DNA of 64,000 bases, from assembly GCA_017549285.1 (NCBI GenBank), contig JAFYVE010000030.1, positions 62,001-126,000 of the forward strand, given 5' to 3'. A model generated the notes under the pieces. That model worked only from the letters and a program-made list of their open reading frames with translations. It had not been told where the DNA came from and did no database searches. This document shows positions 42,108 through 50,671 of the stretch, one piece after another (position 1 is the first letter of the stretch; every line of letters begins with the position of its first letter). The DNA comes from Clostridia bacterium. Lineage in GTDB: Bacteria > Bacillota > Clostridia > Oscillospirales > Acutalibacteraceae. Both the position numbers and the translations under genes were made by a program.

Positions 42108-42659
42108 ATGACAGTAAGACCTTATCAGGAAAAAGACAAAAACAATGTAAGAAACATCTGCATTGTCACTGCAGGCGCAGAAAACAGTTCAGCAAAGGAA
42201 AAGCTGTTTATTCTCAATCTATACTGTGATTATTACATTGAACAGGAACCTCAGAACTGTTTTGTTCTTGCAGATGATAATGATAATGCTGTCGGATATA
42301 TTCTCTGCAGTGAAAATATGAAAAAATACATAAAAAAGACAGCGACCTACAGGTCACTCATAAAATCAAAAGGTATAATAAAATATCTTTACTCCTGGGG
42401 AGAAATAATTGCACACCTGCCTGCTTCAAAAAAGTGCAAGGCACATCTGCACATTGATATTCTTCCTGCATATCAGCACAAAGGCTACGGCACACAGCTC
42501 ATCAATGCTCTTACAGACAGTCTCGGGGCAAAAGGGATTCATTCGGTTATGCTTGTTGTAAATAGCTCAAACTCAAATGCTGTCAGATTCTATCAAAAGA
42601 ACGGATTTAAAAGTTTTCTTAATTTCGGCGCAGGAATACTTATGACAAAAGATTTCTGA
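42108..42659 (+). CDS. GNAT-family N-acetyltransferase
   Basis: Acetyl-CoA-dependent acetyltransferase of 183 residues. Motif A is LHIDILPAYQHKGYGTQLI (QxxGxG acetyl-CoA loop), followed by VNSSNSNAVRFYQKNGF. The frame opens at 42066, but ATG 42108 with CGGGAG nine bases upstream fits the family start (TVRPYQEKD). It is first in a group ending at 50535. Target unknown; the region between ~60 and 110 is longer than in small GNATs. Confidence 0.88.
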   Translation: MTVRPYQEKDKNNVRNICIVTAGAENSSAKEKLFILNLYCDYYIEQEPQNCFVLADDNDNAVGYILCSENMKKYIKKTATYRSLIKSKGIIKYLYSWGEIIAHLPASKKCKAHLHIDILPAYQHKGYGTQLINALTDSLGAKGIHSVMLVVNSSNSNAVRFYQKNGFKSFLNFGAGILMTKDF

Positions 42660-42669
42660 GGTGATTGAT

Positions 42670-44043
42670 TTGAACATAACAGATATCATAATTTTTGTTA
42701 TTTTTTCAGGTATTGCAGTTTCATACGGTTGGGGTATGAGAGGCACCATTATCGGCGGTGAAAAGGGGGCAATGCTTCCCGGTGCATTAATGGGACTTCT
42801 TATGGCGCTTTTTTCAGGCTCCGAGGTTCTTGCTTCTTCTCCGTGGATTCTTGCAGGCGCAGGTGCGCTGACGATGTATTGCGGCGGCTGTATGACTTAC
42901 GGAGAAACACTTCATCTTTCAATGGGAGAAAAAAACTCCCCCACACTCACAAAAGGTCTTATTGCTCTTTTTTTTAAAGGCGGTATATGGTTCGGTATTT
43001 TCGGAGGATTACTTTCTTTATTCATCACGGCTATCTCGGGGCAACTTAAAATTTGGCAGATTATTCTTTTCTTCTGTCTGTTGCCTGTTTTTGCATTGAC
43101 ATTCTATTTTATTTTCAACAAACCTTTAAAACCCGATGAGAACAGATTCCCTAAAATCTATTTTTCAATAAAACGTCAGGAATCCTGGGGCGGATTGCTC
43201 GGCATTCTGATTGAAATAATAATTTTTGCATTTATAATAAAGGATTGGTCCTGTCTGACAATGCTTCTCGGGTCATTCCTTTCGGGCTCTGTCGGCTGGG
43301 TAATCGGTCAGATAATGCAGATTAAAGGAAAATATCCGAACAAAAAGGGCAAACACCTTTTTGATAAGCTGTACAGGAAAAATGCTCTTGAAACGTGGAA
43401 GCTGATGGAATGTACGCTGGGAGCCTTCGGTGGTATAGGATGTTCAGTCACATTCATTCTTGCAAAACCTTTGTTTGCAGAAAAGTTCAGTCTGATTGAT
43501 GCAAAAGGCCTACATTCATACATACCCGAAAGCAAAATCACATTTCTGCTGACTGTTCTCTATCTTGTTATTCTTGGTGTTGATTATATCCAGTATATAA
43601 TAAGACCGAATAAAAGTGCAGGATACAAAAAATACAAAAAGCTTTGCAACGACACGGAATTTGCAATTTACAGCATAATCCCATTATTACTCGGAATGAC
43701 AGGCGCACACAGAGTTATTGAAATCGTTGCACTTCCCGTTGTTTTGCATGTTCTCGCTCAGGAACTTCTTGAAAAAGAAATTGACCATAACAAAGCAACC
43801 GTTATCAGTAAAATCATATATTTAATCCCCTTTGTTGCAACTTTACTTCATATTTTTATTTCAGAAAAATCATTCCCATTGCACACAACACTTTTCACTT
43901 ATACACTTGTTTATGAAACAGCATATTATGAGATGAAAAGAATTGAAGAGAATGAAATCAGATTCAACAACGGAGAAAAGGGCGTTCACGGCTATTTCTG
44001 GTTATGTTGTGTGATAATTTTATTTTTGCAAATTTTATTTTGA
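42670..44043 (+). CDS. Large polytopic membrane protein of unknown family
   Basis: Protein of about 457 residues with some eleven to twelve hydrophobic helices. The N-terminus has a conserved-looking block YGWGMRGTIIGGEKGAMLPG, then YCGGCMTYGETL, WGGLLGILIE and LGAFGGIGCS, glycine-rich repeats as in transport proteins. The best start is TTG 42670 after GAGGTGAT; GTG 42661 lies inside that site. No energy-coupling domain. Located between a GNAT and a HAD phosphatase, upstream of a glucosidase, it may be a novel type of sugar transporter, which is inference. Confidence 0.7.
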   Translation: MNITDIIIFVIFSGIAVSYGWGMRGTIIGGEKGAMLPGALMGLLMALFSGSEVLASSPWILAGAGALTMYCGGCMTYGETLHLSMGEKNSPTLTKGLIALFFKGGIWFGIFGGLLSLFITAISGQLKIWQIILFFCLLPVFALTFYFIFNKPLKPDENRFPKIYFSIKRQESWGGLLGILIEIIIFAFIIKDWSCLTMLLGSFLSGSVGWVIGQIMQIKGKYPNKKGKHLFDKLYRKNALETWKLMECTLGAFGGIGCSVTFILAKPLFAEKFSLIDAKGLHSYIPESKITFLLTVLYLVILGVDYIQYIIRPNKSAGYKKYKKLCNDTEFAIYSIIPLLLGMTGAHRVIEIVALPVVLHVLAQELLEKEIDHNKATVISKIIYLIPFVATLLHIFISEKSFPLHTTLFTYTLVYETAYYEMKRIEENEIRFNNGEKGVHGYFWLCCVIILFLQILF

Positions 44044-44058
44044 TACAGGAGAATACAA

Positions 44059-44835
44059 ATGTTAAAAGACGTAAAATACTTCATAATTGACATGGACGGT
44101 ACATTCTATCTGGGTGACAATATGATTGAGGGTGCAAATGAATTCACAGATGCACTTCCTGAAAAAGGTAAGGACTTTTATTTCTTTACAAACAACTCAT
44201 CCCACGATGCCGCAGAGTGTCTTCACAAGCTCGTTAAAATCGGTTATCCCGTACCTGAAGAAAAAATTATAATTTCTTCACACGTTGCAATTGATTTTAT
44301 TCAGAGAAAGAGAAACGACAAAAGAATATATCTTTTAGGCAATGAGAATTTCACAAGGGATTGCGTAAAAGCCGGTCTTAATCTTGTTGACGACAGTCCC
44401 GATATTGTACTTCTCGGTTTTGACACTACACTCACTTATGAAAAAATCAACAAAGCCGCTAATTTCATTGCAAACGGATCCGAATATATCGCAACACATC
44501 CCGACAAAAACTGTCCCCTTGCAGTCGGTTTTATGCCTGATACAGGCTCAATGATTGAAATGTTTGCCGCTTCAACGGGCAGATATCCCGATATTATTAT
44601 CGGCAAACCTTACGGTCATACGGTTGATTATGTGACAAACAAGCTCGGCTGTACAAGAGAAGAAATCTGTTTTATCGGTGACAGACTTGAAACAGATATT
44701 GCAATCGGAATGAAAAACGGAACAAAGAGTGTTCTCGTCTATTCAGGTGTCACAACACCCGAAATGTATGAAAAATCAGACATCAAGGCAACCTGCACGG
44801 CAGAAAGCCTTAAATATCTCAAAGAATATATCTGA
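44059..44835 (+). CDS. HAD-IIA family phosphatase (NagD/AraL-like)
   Basis: Haloacid-dehalogenase hydrolase of 258 residues. Motif I DMDGTFYLGD (nucleophile Asp, second Asp as general acid), motif II FTNNSS, the C2 cap between, and motifs III/IV in GKPYGHTVDY and IGDRLETDIAIGMKNG are complete. ATG 44059 follows CAGGAG. NagD-type enzymes dephosphorylate nucleotides or sugar phosphates; beside a glucosidase a sugar phosphate is plausible. Confidence 0.92.
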   Translation: MLKDVKYFIIDMDGTFYLGDNMIEGANEFTDALPEKGKDFYFFTNNSSHDAAECLHKLVKIGYPVPEEKIIISSHVAIDFIQRKRNDKRIYLLGNENFTRDCVKAGLNLVDDSPDIVLLGFDTTLTYEKINKAANFIANGSEYIATHPDKNCPLAVGFMPDTGSMIEMFAASTGRYPDIIIGKPYGHTVDYVTNKLGCTREEICFIGDRLETDIAIGMKNGTKSVLVYSGVTTPEMYEKSDIKATCTAESLKYLKEYI

Positions 44836-44853
44836 CGGAAAGGATCTGACAAT

Positions 44854-46533
44854 ATGAGTCAAAACATAAAAAAATGCTGGTACAAAGAAATGGCAGTTTA
44901 TCAGATATGGCCCCGTTCATTCTGTGACGGTAACGGTGACGGTGTGGGCGACCTTATCGGTATTCTCGGAAAGCTCGATTACATAAAGAGCCTCGGCGTT
45001 GACGCTATCTGGTTCTCTCCCCTTTATGAATCACCGGGCAAAGACCACGGCTATGACATTTCAGATTACAGAAAGATTGCATCATATTTCGGCACAAATG
45101 AAGATTTCAAAGCTGTACTTGATGGTGCTCACGCAAGAGGTCTCAAGGTTATTATGGACCTTGTTATCAACCACACATCAGACCAGCACGAATGGTTCAA
45201 GCAGAGTAAGAACCCTGACAGCCCCTACAGAGATTACTATTTCTGGAGAAAAGGTAGATGCGGAAACAAGCTTCCTCCCAATGACTGGCAGTCAAACTTT
45301 TCCGGAAGTGCATGGGAATTTGATGAAGAGGCAGACGCATGGTATCTTCACCTTTTCGCAAAGGAGCAGCCTGACCTCAACCACGATAATCCCAAGGTAC
45401 GTCAGGAAGTCAAGGATATTATGAAATTCTGGCTTGATATGGGTGTAGACGGATTCCGTGAAGATGTTATCACATACATTTCAAAGGATGCAGGTCTTCC
45501 CGACGGTATTCCCGTACCCATCATAGGCGGTATGGAGCACTATATGGACGGCCCTCACCTTCACGATTATCTTGCAGAGTACAAGCACGATGTCCTCGAC
45601 AATTACGATACTGTCACAATCGGTGAAGCTCCTATGATGACAACAAAGAAAGCACTCAAACACATCTCCGAGGGCAAAGATCAGGTTCTCAATATGATGT
45701 TCAGCTTTCAGCATATGGAAGCTGACTGTTTCCTCAACAGCTGGCTTCACACACCCTTTAACCTTAAAAAGCTCAAAAATGTTTACAAGAACTGGCAGAC
45801 AGAACTCTACGGTAAAGCCTGGAATGCAAACTACCTTGAAAACCATGATCAGCCCCGTATAATCAGCCGTTACGGTAATGAAAAATTCCGTGTTGAAAGC
45901 GGTAAGATGCTTGCAACAATGTATATGTGCCTTTCCGGTACTCCCTTTATCTTCCAGGGTCAGGAAATCGGTATGACAAATATCTCTCTTCCCTCAATCG
46001 ATATGTATGAGGATGTTTCCACAGTCACAGTTTACAAGATGGTAAGTAAGATTCTGCCCAAGGAAACTACAATGAAGATGGCTCGTTATGCATCCCGAGA
46101 CAACGCAAGAACTCCTGTTCATTGGAGCGCTGAAAAGAATGCAGGATTCACAACAGCAGATAAGCCCTGGTTCCACATCAACCCCAATTACACCGAAATC
46201 AATGTTGAAGCAGCTGAAAAAGACCCCGATTCAATTCTTCATTACTACAGAAAACTTATAAAATTCCGTAAAGCAAATGAAATTGTCATCTACGGTCAGT
46301 ATAAAGAGCATTTTGCTGACAGAAAAGACCTTTTCGTTTATTCAAGACACTATAAAGATCAGAGAATGCTCGTTATCTGTTCATTCAGCGACAAGCCTAT
46401 GCTCTTTGATGCTCCTGCAGGCTTCAGCCTCGATGAAGGTGAACTTGCAATGCACACATATAAGGAAGCAAAGACAAACGGCAACAGCTGTGTACTCAAG
46501 CCCTACGAAGCAAGAGTATACCTCTATAAATAA
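44854..46533 (+). CDS. GH13 alpha-glucosidase (oligo-1,6-glucosidase type)
   Basis: Cytosolic alpha-glucosidase of 559 residues, the family's usual size. GH13 regions in order: DLVINHTSDQH (region I), GVDGFREDV with the nucleophile aspartate (region II), TIGEAP with the acid/base glutamate (region III), and NHDQPR (region IV). The N-terminal YQIWPRSFCDGNGDGVGDL is typical of subfamily 31 enzymes (oligo-1,6-glucosidase, trehalose-6-P hydrolase, sucrose isomerase-like). Position GFRED instead of the common GFRMD is minor. It lies between the HAD phosphatase and the alpha/beta hydrolase. Confidence 0.94.
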   Translation: MSQNIKKCWYKEMAVYQIWPRSFCDGNGDGVGDLIGILGKLDYIKSLGVDAIWFSPLYESPGKDHGYDISDYRKIASYFGTNEDFKAVLDGAHARGLKVIMDLVINHTSDQHEWFKQSKNPDSPYRDYYFWRKGRCGNKLPPNDWQSNFSGSAWEFDEEADAWYLHLFAKEQPDLNHDNPKVRQEVKDIMKFWLDMGVDGFREDVITYISKDAGLPDGIPVPIIGGMEHYMDGPHLHDYLAEYKHDVLDNYDTVTIGEAPMMTTKKALKHISEGKDQVLNMMFSFQHMEADCFLNSWLHTPFNLKKLKNVYKNWQTELYGKAWNANYLENHDQPRIISRYGNEKFRVESGKMLATMYMCLSGTPFIFQGQEIGMTNISLPSIDMYEDVSTVTVYKMVSKILPKETTMKMARYASRDNARTPVHWSAEKNAGFTTADKPWFHINPNYTEINVEAAEKDPDSILHYYRKLIKFRKANEIVIYGQYKEHFADRKDLFVYSRHYKDQRMLVICSFSDKPMLFDAPAGFSLDEGELAMHTYKEAKTNGNSCVLKPYEARVYLYK

Positions 46534-46542
46534 GGTGATTTT

Positions 46543-47490
46543 ATGTCAATAATCAGAACTCAGGCATTTTATAACTCCACCACGGGTGAAGATATGATAA
46601 GAGCCTTGATATGGCGGAATGACGAGATTCCACCTATGGGCGTTGTACAGATTTCTCACGGACTTACAGACCACATTGACCGTTATGACAGATTCGCACG
46701 ATTCCTTTGTGAAAACGGCTATGTAGTATGCGGTAACGACCATTTAGGTCACGGTAAAGCTGCAGCAGAAAGCGGAAAGCTTGGCAATTTCGGCGCACGT
46801 GACACGGATATCCGTATGGTTGACGATATGAACGTTCTTGCCAATATAATGAAAAAGAAATACCCCGACTTCCCTTATTATCTTCTCGGGCACTCAATGG
46901 GTTCATTCCTTGCAAGACTTTATACGGCTCAGTTCGGTGACGGTCTTTCCGGACTCATCCTCTCAGGTACAACCCACGTAAACAGCAAACTTTCAGTGCT
47001 TTCCGAATGGGTACTCCCCTTTGGTGAAATGATAGGCGCGGATAAATATTCCGACACAGGCAGTGAAGTGCTCGGCAAGATAACAGCAAAATACTTCAAA
47101 GAGGATGACGAAAGTGCGTGGCTATCCGTCAGCCGTGAAAACAGAGACGAAGCTCTCAATGACCCCTATTTCGACTATCCGATAACAAATTCAAGTGCTA
47201 TGATGGTCGCAAAAATCCTTCTCAGAGCATCTTCCGACGATTGTTATGCAGTCGTTCCTCAGGGCTTCCCCGTTATGCTCATTTCGGGAGGTAAAGACCC
47301 TATAGGATTTTTCGGCAGAGGTGTACTTTCGGCTTGTGATAAGTACGAATACTACGGTGCAGACACCTTTATGAAGATTTATCCCGGTCTTCGTCACGAA
47401 ATCCTAAATGAAGATGACTATGAGGGCATTTATAATGACGTACTCGATTGGCTTAACGAAAACAATATTTTTACAGGAGAATTTATATGA
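46543..47490 (+). CDS. Alpha/beta-hydrolase (monoacylglycerol lipase-like)
   Basis: Serine hydrolase of 315 residues, no signal peptide. The oxyanion region is VQISHGLTDHIDRYD, the nucleophile elbow LLGHSMGSF, the aspartate likely in ISGGKDPIG and the histidine in PGLRHEILNED; this is the serine-aminopeptidase/monoglyceride-lipase (PF12146) arrangement. ATG 46543 follows AAGGTGAT; its stop overlaps the next gene in ATGA. Acts on an intracellular ester, possibly deacylating imported glycans. Confidence 0.9.
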   Translation: MSIIRTQAFYNSTTGEDMIRALIWRNDEIPPMGVVQISHGLTDHIDRYDRFARFLCENGYVVCGNDHLGHGKAAAESGKLGNFGARDTDIRMVDDMNVLANIMKKKYPDFPYYLLGHSMGSFLARLYTAQFGDGLSGLILSGTTHVNSKLSVLSEWVLPFGEMIGADKYSDTGSEVLGKITAKYFKEDDESAWLSVSRENRDEALNDPYFDYPITNSSAMMVAKILLRASSDDCYAVVPQGFPVMLISGGKDPIGFFGRGVLSACDKYEYYGADTFMKIYPGLRHEILNEDDYEGIYNDVLDWLNENNIFTGEFI

Positions 47491-49661
47491 AGAAATCAAC
47501 ATTCAACCTCGGTGAGTTCAGACAGCTTGACAAAGTTTTTCTGACAGCCGACAACGGCATTGACTGCGAAAATGTCACTTCCGTTGCATTTGACGGTGAA
47601 ACACTTTACATCGCACAGCCTGACGGTGTTTTTGAATACGCTGACGGAAAAACAAAAAAGACAAACATTGCTGCATCAAAGATTTTCTCTGCAGAAGGTA
47701 AACTCTACGGCGCTGCAGGTAACACATTGTGCGAAATCAAAAAGGGTAAGACAAAGAAAATTGCAGAATTTGATGCTCCCGTCATTGATGTTTCAACAGC
47801 TCTTGACGGTTCATTCTGGCTCATTACGGAAACTACACTTTACCTTAAAAAAGAAGACGGTTTTGAAGCCGTTGTCGGTCTGCCCGAAGACACTGTTTGT
47901 GTTGCTGCCCTTGACAACAAATCAAAATACGGCGAGACTGTCTATATCGGTTCAAAAGAAGAAGGCTTTATGTCAATGAAAGGCAAACGCCGTCATTGGG
48001 CAGAGCTTATCCCCGAAATGACTCCCGTTCTTTCAAGAAGTATCAACTGTGTTTCAATCGATGCGCTCGGTCACGTATGGGTCGGCTCCGATGAAGGTCT
48101 TAACATATATGACGGAAGAAGCTTCTGGTTCAACGGAAACGACTTCTATTCTGTTCCTGCAGGCTCATTTAACGATATGTTCTTTGCAAAGGACGGTAAA
48201 AAGTATTTTGCAACAAACACAGGAATTGTAACTCTTATCGAAGGTAAGATTTCATATTATTCATTCGGCGGATGGCTTATGCATCCCTGTGTAACAAAGA
48301 TTACCGTTTCCGACAAGGGTACTATTGCAGCCGTCACTCCCGCAGGTATCAGTGTCATCACAACAAAAGTTATGACTCTTGCAGAAAAGGCTGCTCACTA
48401 CGATGCAATGGCAGTTAAATACTTCACAAGAAACGAGGGCTATCAGGTTACAAGAGAGCTTAGAAAATACGGCGACCTTGAATCAGGCTGGCTTCCCAAT
48501 TCAGACAATGACGGTCTTTTCACAGGGCTTTATTGTGCAAGTCAGTGCTTCCGTTATGCCGTAACAGGCTCTGAAGAGGCAAAAGCCAACGCTAAGAGAG
48601 CCGTTGAAGCTATGATTAAACTTACAGAAGTAACGGGAAAGAAAGGTTTCACGGCAAGAGCCACAAGATATTCTCACGAAGAGAATTTTATGACAGGCAA
48701 CCGTGAAGAATGGCACATCTGCGAGGATAATCCCGACTGCGAATGGCTCGGTGAAACATCAAGTGACGAAATGACTGGTCACTACTATGCATACGGCATC
48801 TATTTCGACCTTGTTGCTGATAAGAAAGAGAAAAAGAGAATTGCAGAAGTTGTAAAGACAATCACAGACCACATTCTTGAAAACAACTTCCACCTCTGCG
48901 ACGTTGACGGTGTCCCCACAACATGGGCAAACTGGGAACCTGACCTTCTCAACAATGACGACAGATGGTATTATGAAAGAGGCACAAACTCACTTGAAAT
49001 CCTCTCTTTCCTCAAGACAACATATCACGTCACAGGTGAAGAAAAATACAACGATGTATATAATATGCTTATCAGAAAGCACCATTATGCAATGAACTGT
49101 ATGCAGTACAAGTGTGAAGACGGTCATCTTGCTCACATCGACGACCAGCTTGACTTCACAAACATCTATCCCCTTATCGTTTACACAGAGAATGAAGCTC
49201 ATAACGAAATTTTCAAAATGGGTCTTACTCATCATTTTGATTATGAAAAAATTGAGCGTTCACCTATGTTCAATATCACATACGGCGCACTCACAAACAA
49301 CCCCTGCGACATTGAAAATGCAGCAAAATCACTCTCTGAAATGAACCTTGACCTTATCCGTTGGCCTGTTTACAACAGCTACAGAAAAGACATAGTATGG
49401 GATACAGAACAGGAAGCTATGGGTGCTCCCGCACAGCTTAAATACCCCGTTGAATACAGTTCAAGAGTCCTTGTTCATTATGACGGCAATCAGTGTGTAT
49501 GCGATTCAGGCTGTGAGGAATTTGTAAACGTAAACACAAAGCAGGTAAACAGAACATCAACACTTCCCTCAACCGGTGCAAACGGTATGAGAGCTATGAT
49601 GCCCTACATCTATCTTCTTCCCTACTGGATGGGCAGATATTACGGTCTTTTAGGAGATTAA
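47487..49661 (+). CDS. Cytosolic two-domain protein: beta-propeller plus alpha/alpha-barrel
   Basis: Protein of 724 residues without signal peptide. Residues ~15-300 contain propeller-like repeats such as LYIAQPDGVFEYADG, GHVWVGSDEGLNIYDG and KYFATNTGIVTLIEG, resembling two-component-regulator propellers. From ~310 it becomes helical with (alpha/alpha)6-barrel features: ESGWLPNSDNDGLFTGLY, RDEW-like REEWHICEDNPDCEWLGETSSDEMTGHYYAY, and LLNNDDRWYYERGTNSLEIL, acidic pairs suited to glycan hydrolysis or lysis. Translationally coupled to the lipase-like gene (ATGA). I do not know this domain combination; a carbohydrate-active enzyme is my best guess. Confidence 0.65.
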   Translation: MKKSTFNLGEFRQLDKVFLTADNGIDCENVTSVAFDGETLYIAQPDGVFEYADGKTKKTNIAASKIFSAEGKLYGAAGNTLCEIKKGKTKKIAEFDAPVIDVSTALDGSFWLITETTLYLKKEDGFEAVVGLPEDTVCVAALDNKSKYGETVYIGSKEEGFMSMKGKRRHWAELIPEMTPVLSRSINCVSIDALGHVWVGSDEGLNIYDGRSFWFNGNDFYSVPAGSFNDMFFAKDGKKYFATNTGIVTLIEGKISYYSFGGWLMHPCVTKITVSDKGTIAAVTPAGISVITTKVMTLAEKAAHYDAMAVKYFTRNEGYQVTRELRKYGDLESGWLPNSDNDGLFTGLYCASQCFRYAVTGSEEAKANAKRAVEAMIKLTEVTGKKGFTARATRYSHEENFMTGNREEWHICEDNPDCEWLGETSSDEMTGHYYAYGIYFDLVADKKEKKRIAEVVKTITDHILENNFHLCDVDGVPTTWANWEPDLLNNDDRWYYERGTNSLEILSFLKTTYHVTGEEKYNDVYNMLIRKHHYAMNCMQYKCEDGHLAHIDDQLDFTNIYPLIVYTENEAHNEIFKMGLTHHFDYEKIERSPMFNITYGALTNNPCDIENAAKSLSEMNLDLIRWPVYNSYRKDIVWDTEQEAMGAPAQLKYPVEYSSRVLVHYDGNQCVCDSGCEEFVNVNTKQVNRTSTLPSTGANGMRAMMPYIYLLPYWMGRYYGLLGD

Positions 49662-49680
49662 TAAAAAAGGAGAATAAATC

Positions 49681-50535
49681 ATGTTAGGCACATTATTCAG
49701 TTATCTTAAAATGGCGCTCACTCCTCTTACGGCAGTTATAATGATGATTTCATCTGTTATCTGCCCCACTCCCGCATCAACAGAAACAGCAGAAATCACA
49801 AACGAATTCGGTTATTCACTCATCGACGCATTCCTTTGCGGTCAGGGGGTTGATGAAGAGGGCGATTTTTTCTATACATCAGGCTCACTTTCAGGCATCA
49901 AAATCTGCTGTGTCGGAATAATTGACAAAGCAACAGGCGAAGTTATCAAGGAAAACCTTGATGCACTTCCCTCTGAGTTCAAAAAACTCGATTATGACCA
50001 CATAGGTGACATTTCCGTGCAAAACGGAATAATCTATGCTCCCGTTGAAAATAAGCCTGAAACAGACCCTCTCGTGCTTCTCTATGATGCAGAGACACTT
50101 GAATACACAGGTACATATTATGCTGTTGACTGGACATACCTCAAGGACGGAATAGCATGGTGTGCAACAGATGAAAATTATCTCTACACATCACAGTTCA
50201 ATGAAGCTGACAAGCTTGTCGTATATAACATCGACGATATGAGTTTTTCTCACACAGTTGAACTTTCTGAAACAGTTTACAGAGTTCAGGCAGGCGATGT
50301 CATTGACGGCAAAGTATACCTTAACTGCGACCCCAAGGGCGAAAACAAGACTGTTTATGAAGTTGATATTTCAACGGGTGAAGTCACACTCCTGTTTGAC
50401 AGAAATACAACGGGATATGACACGGAAGCCGAAGGCATCAGCGTAACAAAAGATGAAAACAACGAGCTTGTATTTACAATTTCAGATTACAACAAACTTG
50501 TTTCAACTTTCATAAGAACATACAAACTCAAATAA
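49681..50535 (+). CDS. Exported propeller-like protein of unknown function
   Basis: Protein of 284 residues with an N-terminal hydrophobic segment (TPLTAVIMMISSVICPTPA, residues ~13-32) acting as signal or anchor; no clear lipobox. The rest is beta-rich with repeated blocks: FFYTSGSLSGI, NGIIYAPVENK, LVLLYDAETLEYTG, LVVYNIDDMSF, KVYLNCDPKGE, VYEVDISTGEVTLLF, as in small beta-propellers. RBS AAGGAG, 19 bases after the large propeller/barrel protein, and a UUCG terminator after it. A surface sensor or binding protein is possible. Confidence 0.65.
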   Translation: MLGTLFSYLKMALTPLTAVIMMISSVICPTPASTETAEITNEFGYSLIDAFLCGQGVDEEGDFFYTSGSLSGIKICCVGIIDKATGEVIKENLDALPSEFKKLDYDHIGDISVQNGIIYAPVENKPETDPLVLLYDAETLEYTGTYYAVDWTYLKDGIAWCATDENYLYTSQFNEADKLVVYNIDDMSFSHTVELSETVYRVQAGDVIDGKVYLNCDPKGENKTVYEVDISTGEVTLLFDRNTTGYDTEAEGISVTKDENNELVFTISDYNKLVSTFIRTYKLK

Positions 50536-50542
50536 CAAATAA

Positions 50543-50570
50543 AAAAATGAGTCTTCGGACTCATTTTTTA
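50543..50570 (+). terminator. UUCG-loop terminator ending the 42-50 kb group
   Basis: Stem AAAAATGAGTC/GACTCATTTTT closes the TTCG tetraloop (50554-50557), with T-run. It follows the stop by about ten bases. Confidence 0.95.
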
Positions 50571-50605
50571 TTTTCATTATGTTGTAAATAATAAATTTTT
50601 ATCTA

Positions 50606-50634
50606 TTGAAAAAAATATAATATTATGTTAAAAT
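50606..50634 (+). promoter_or_regulatory. Predicted promoter of the glycosyltransferase pair
   Basis: -35 TTGAAA (50606-50611), 17-bp spacer, -10 TAAAAT (50629-50634), 38 bases before ATG 50672. Confidence 0.6.
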
Positions 50635-50671
50635 ATGAAAGAATATAAATATATTTTGAAAGGGTTCACAT

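Noticed and set aside
42108..50535. Polysaccharide utilisation locus of Bacteroides type
   Set aside because: No SusC/SusD, no TonB and no outer-membrane features; signals and terminators are Gram-positive.
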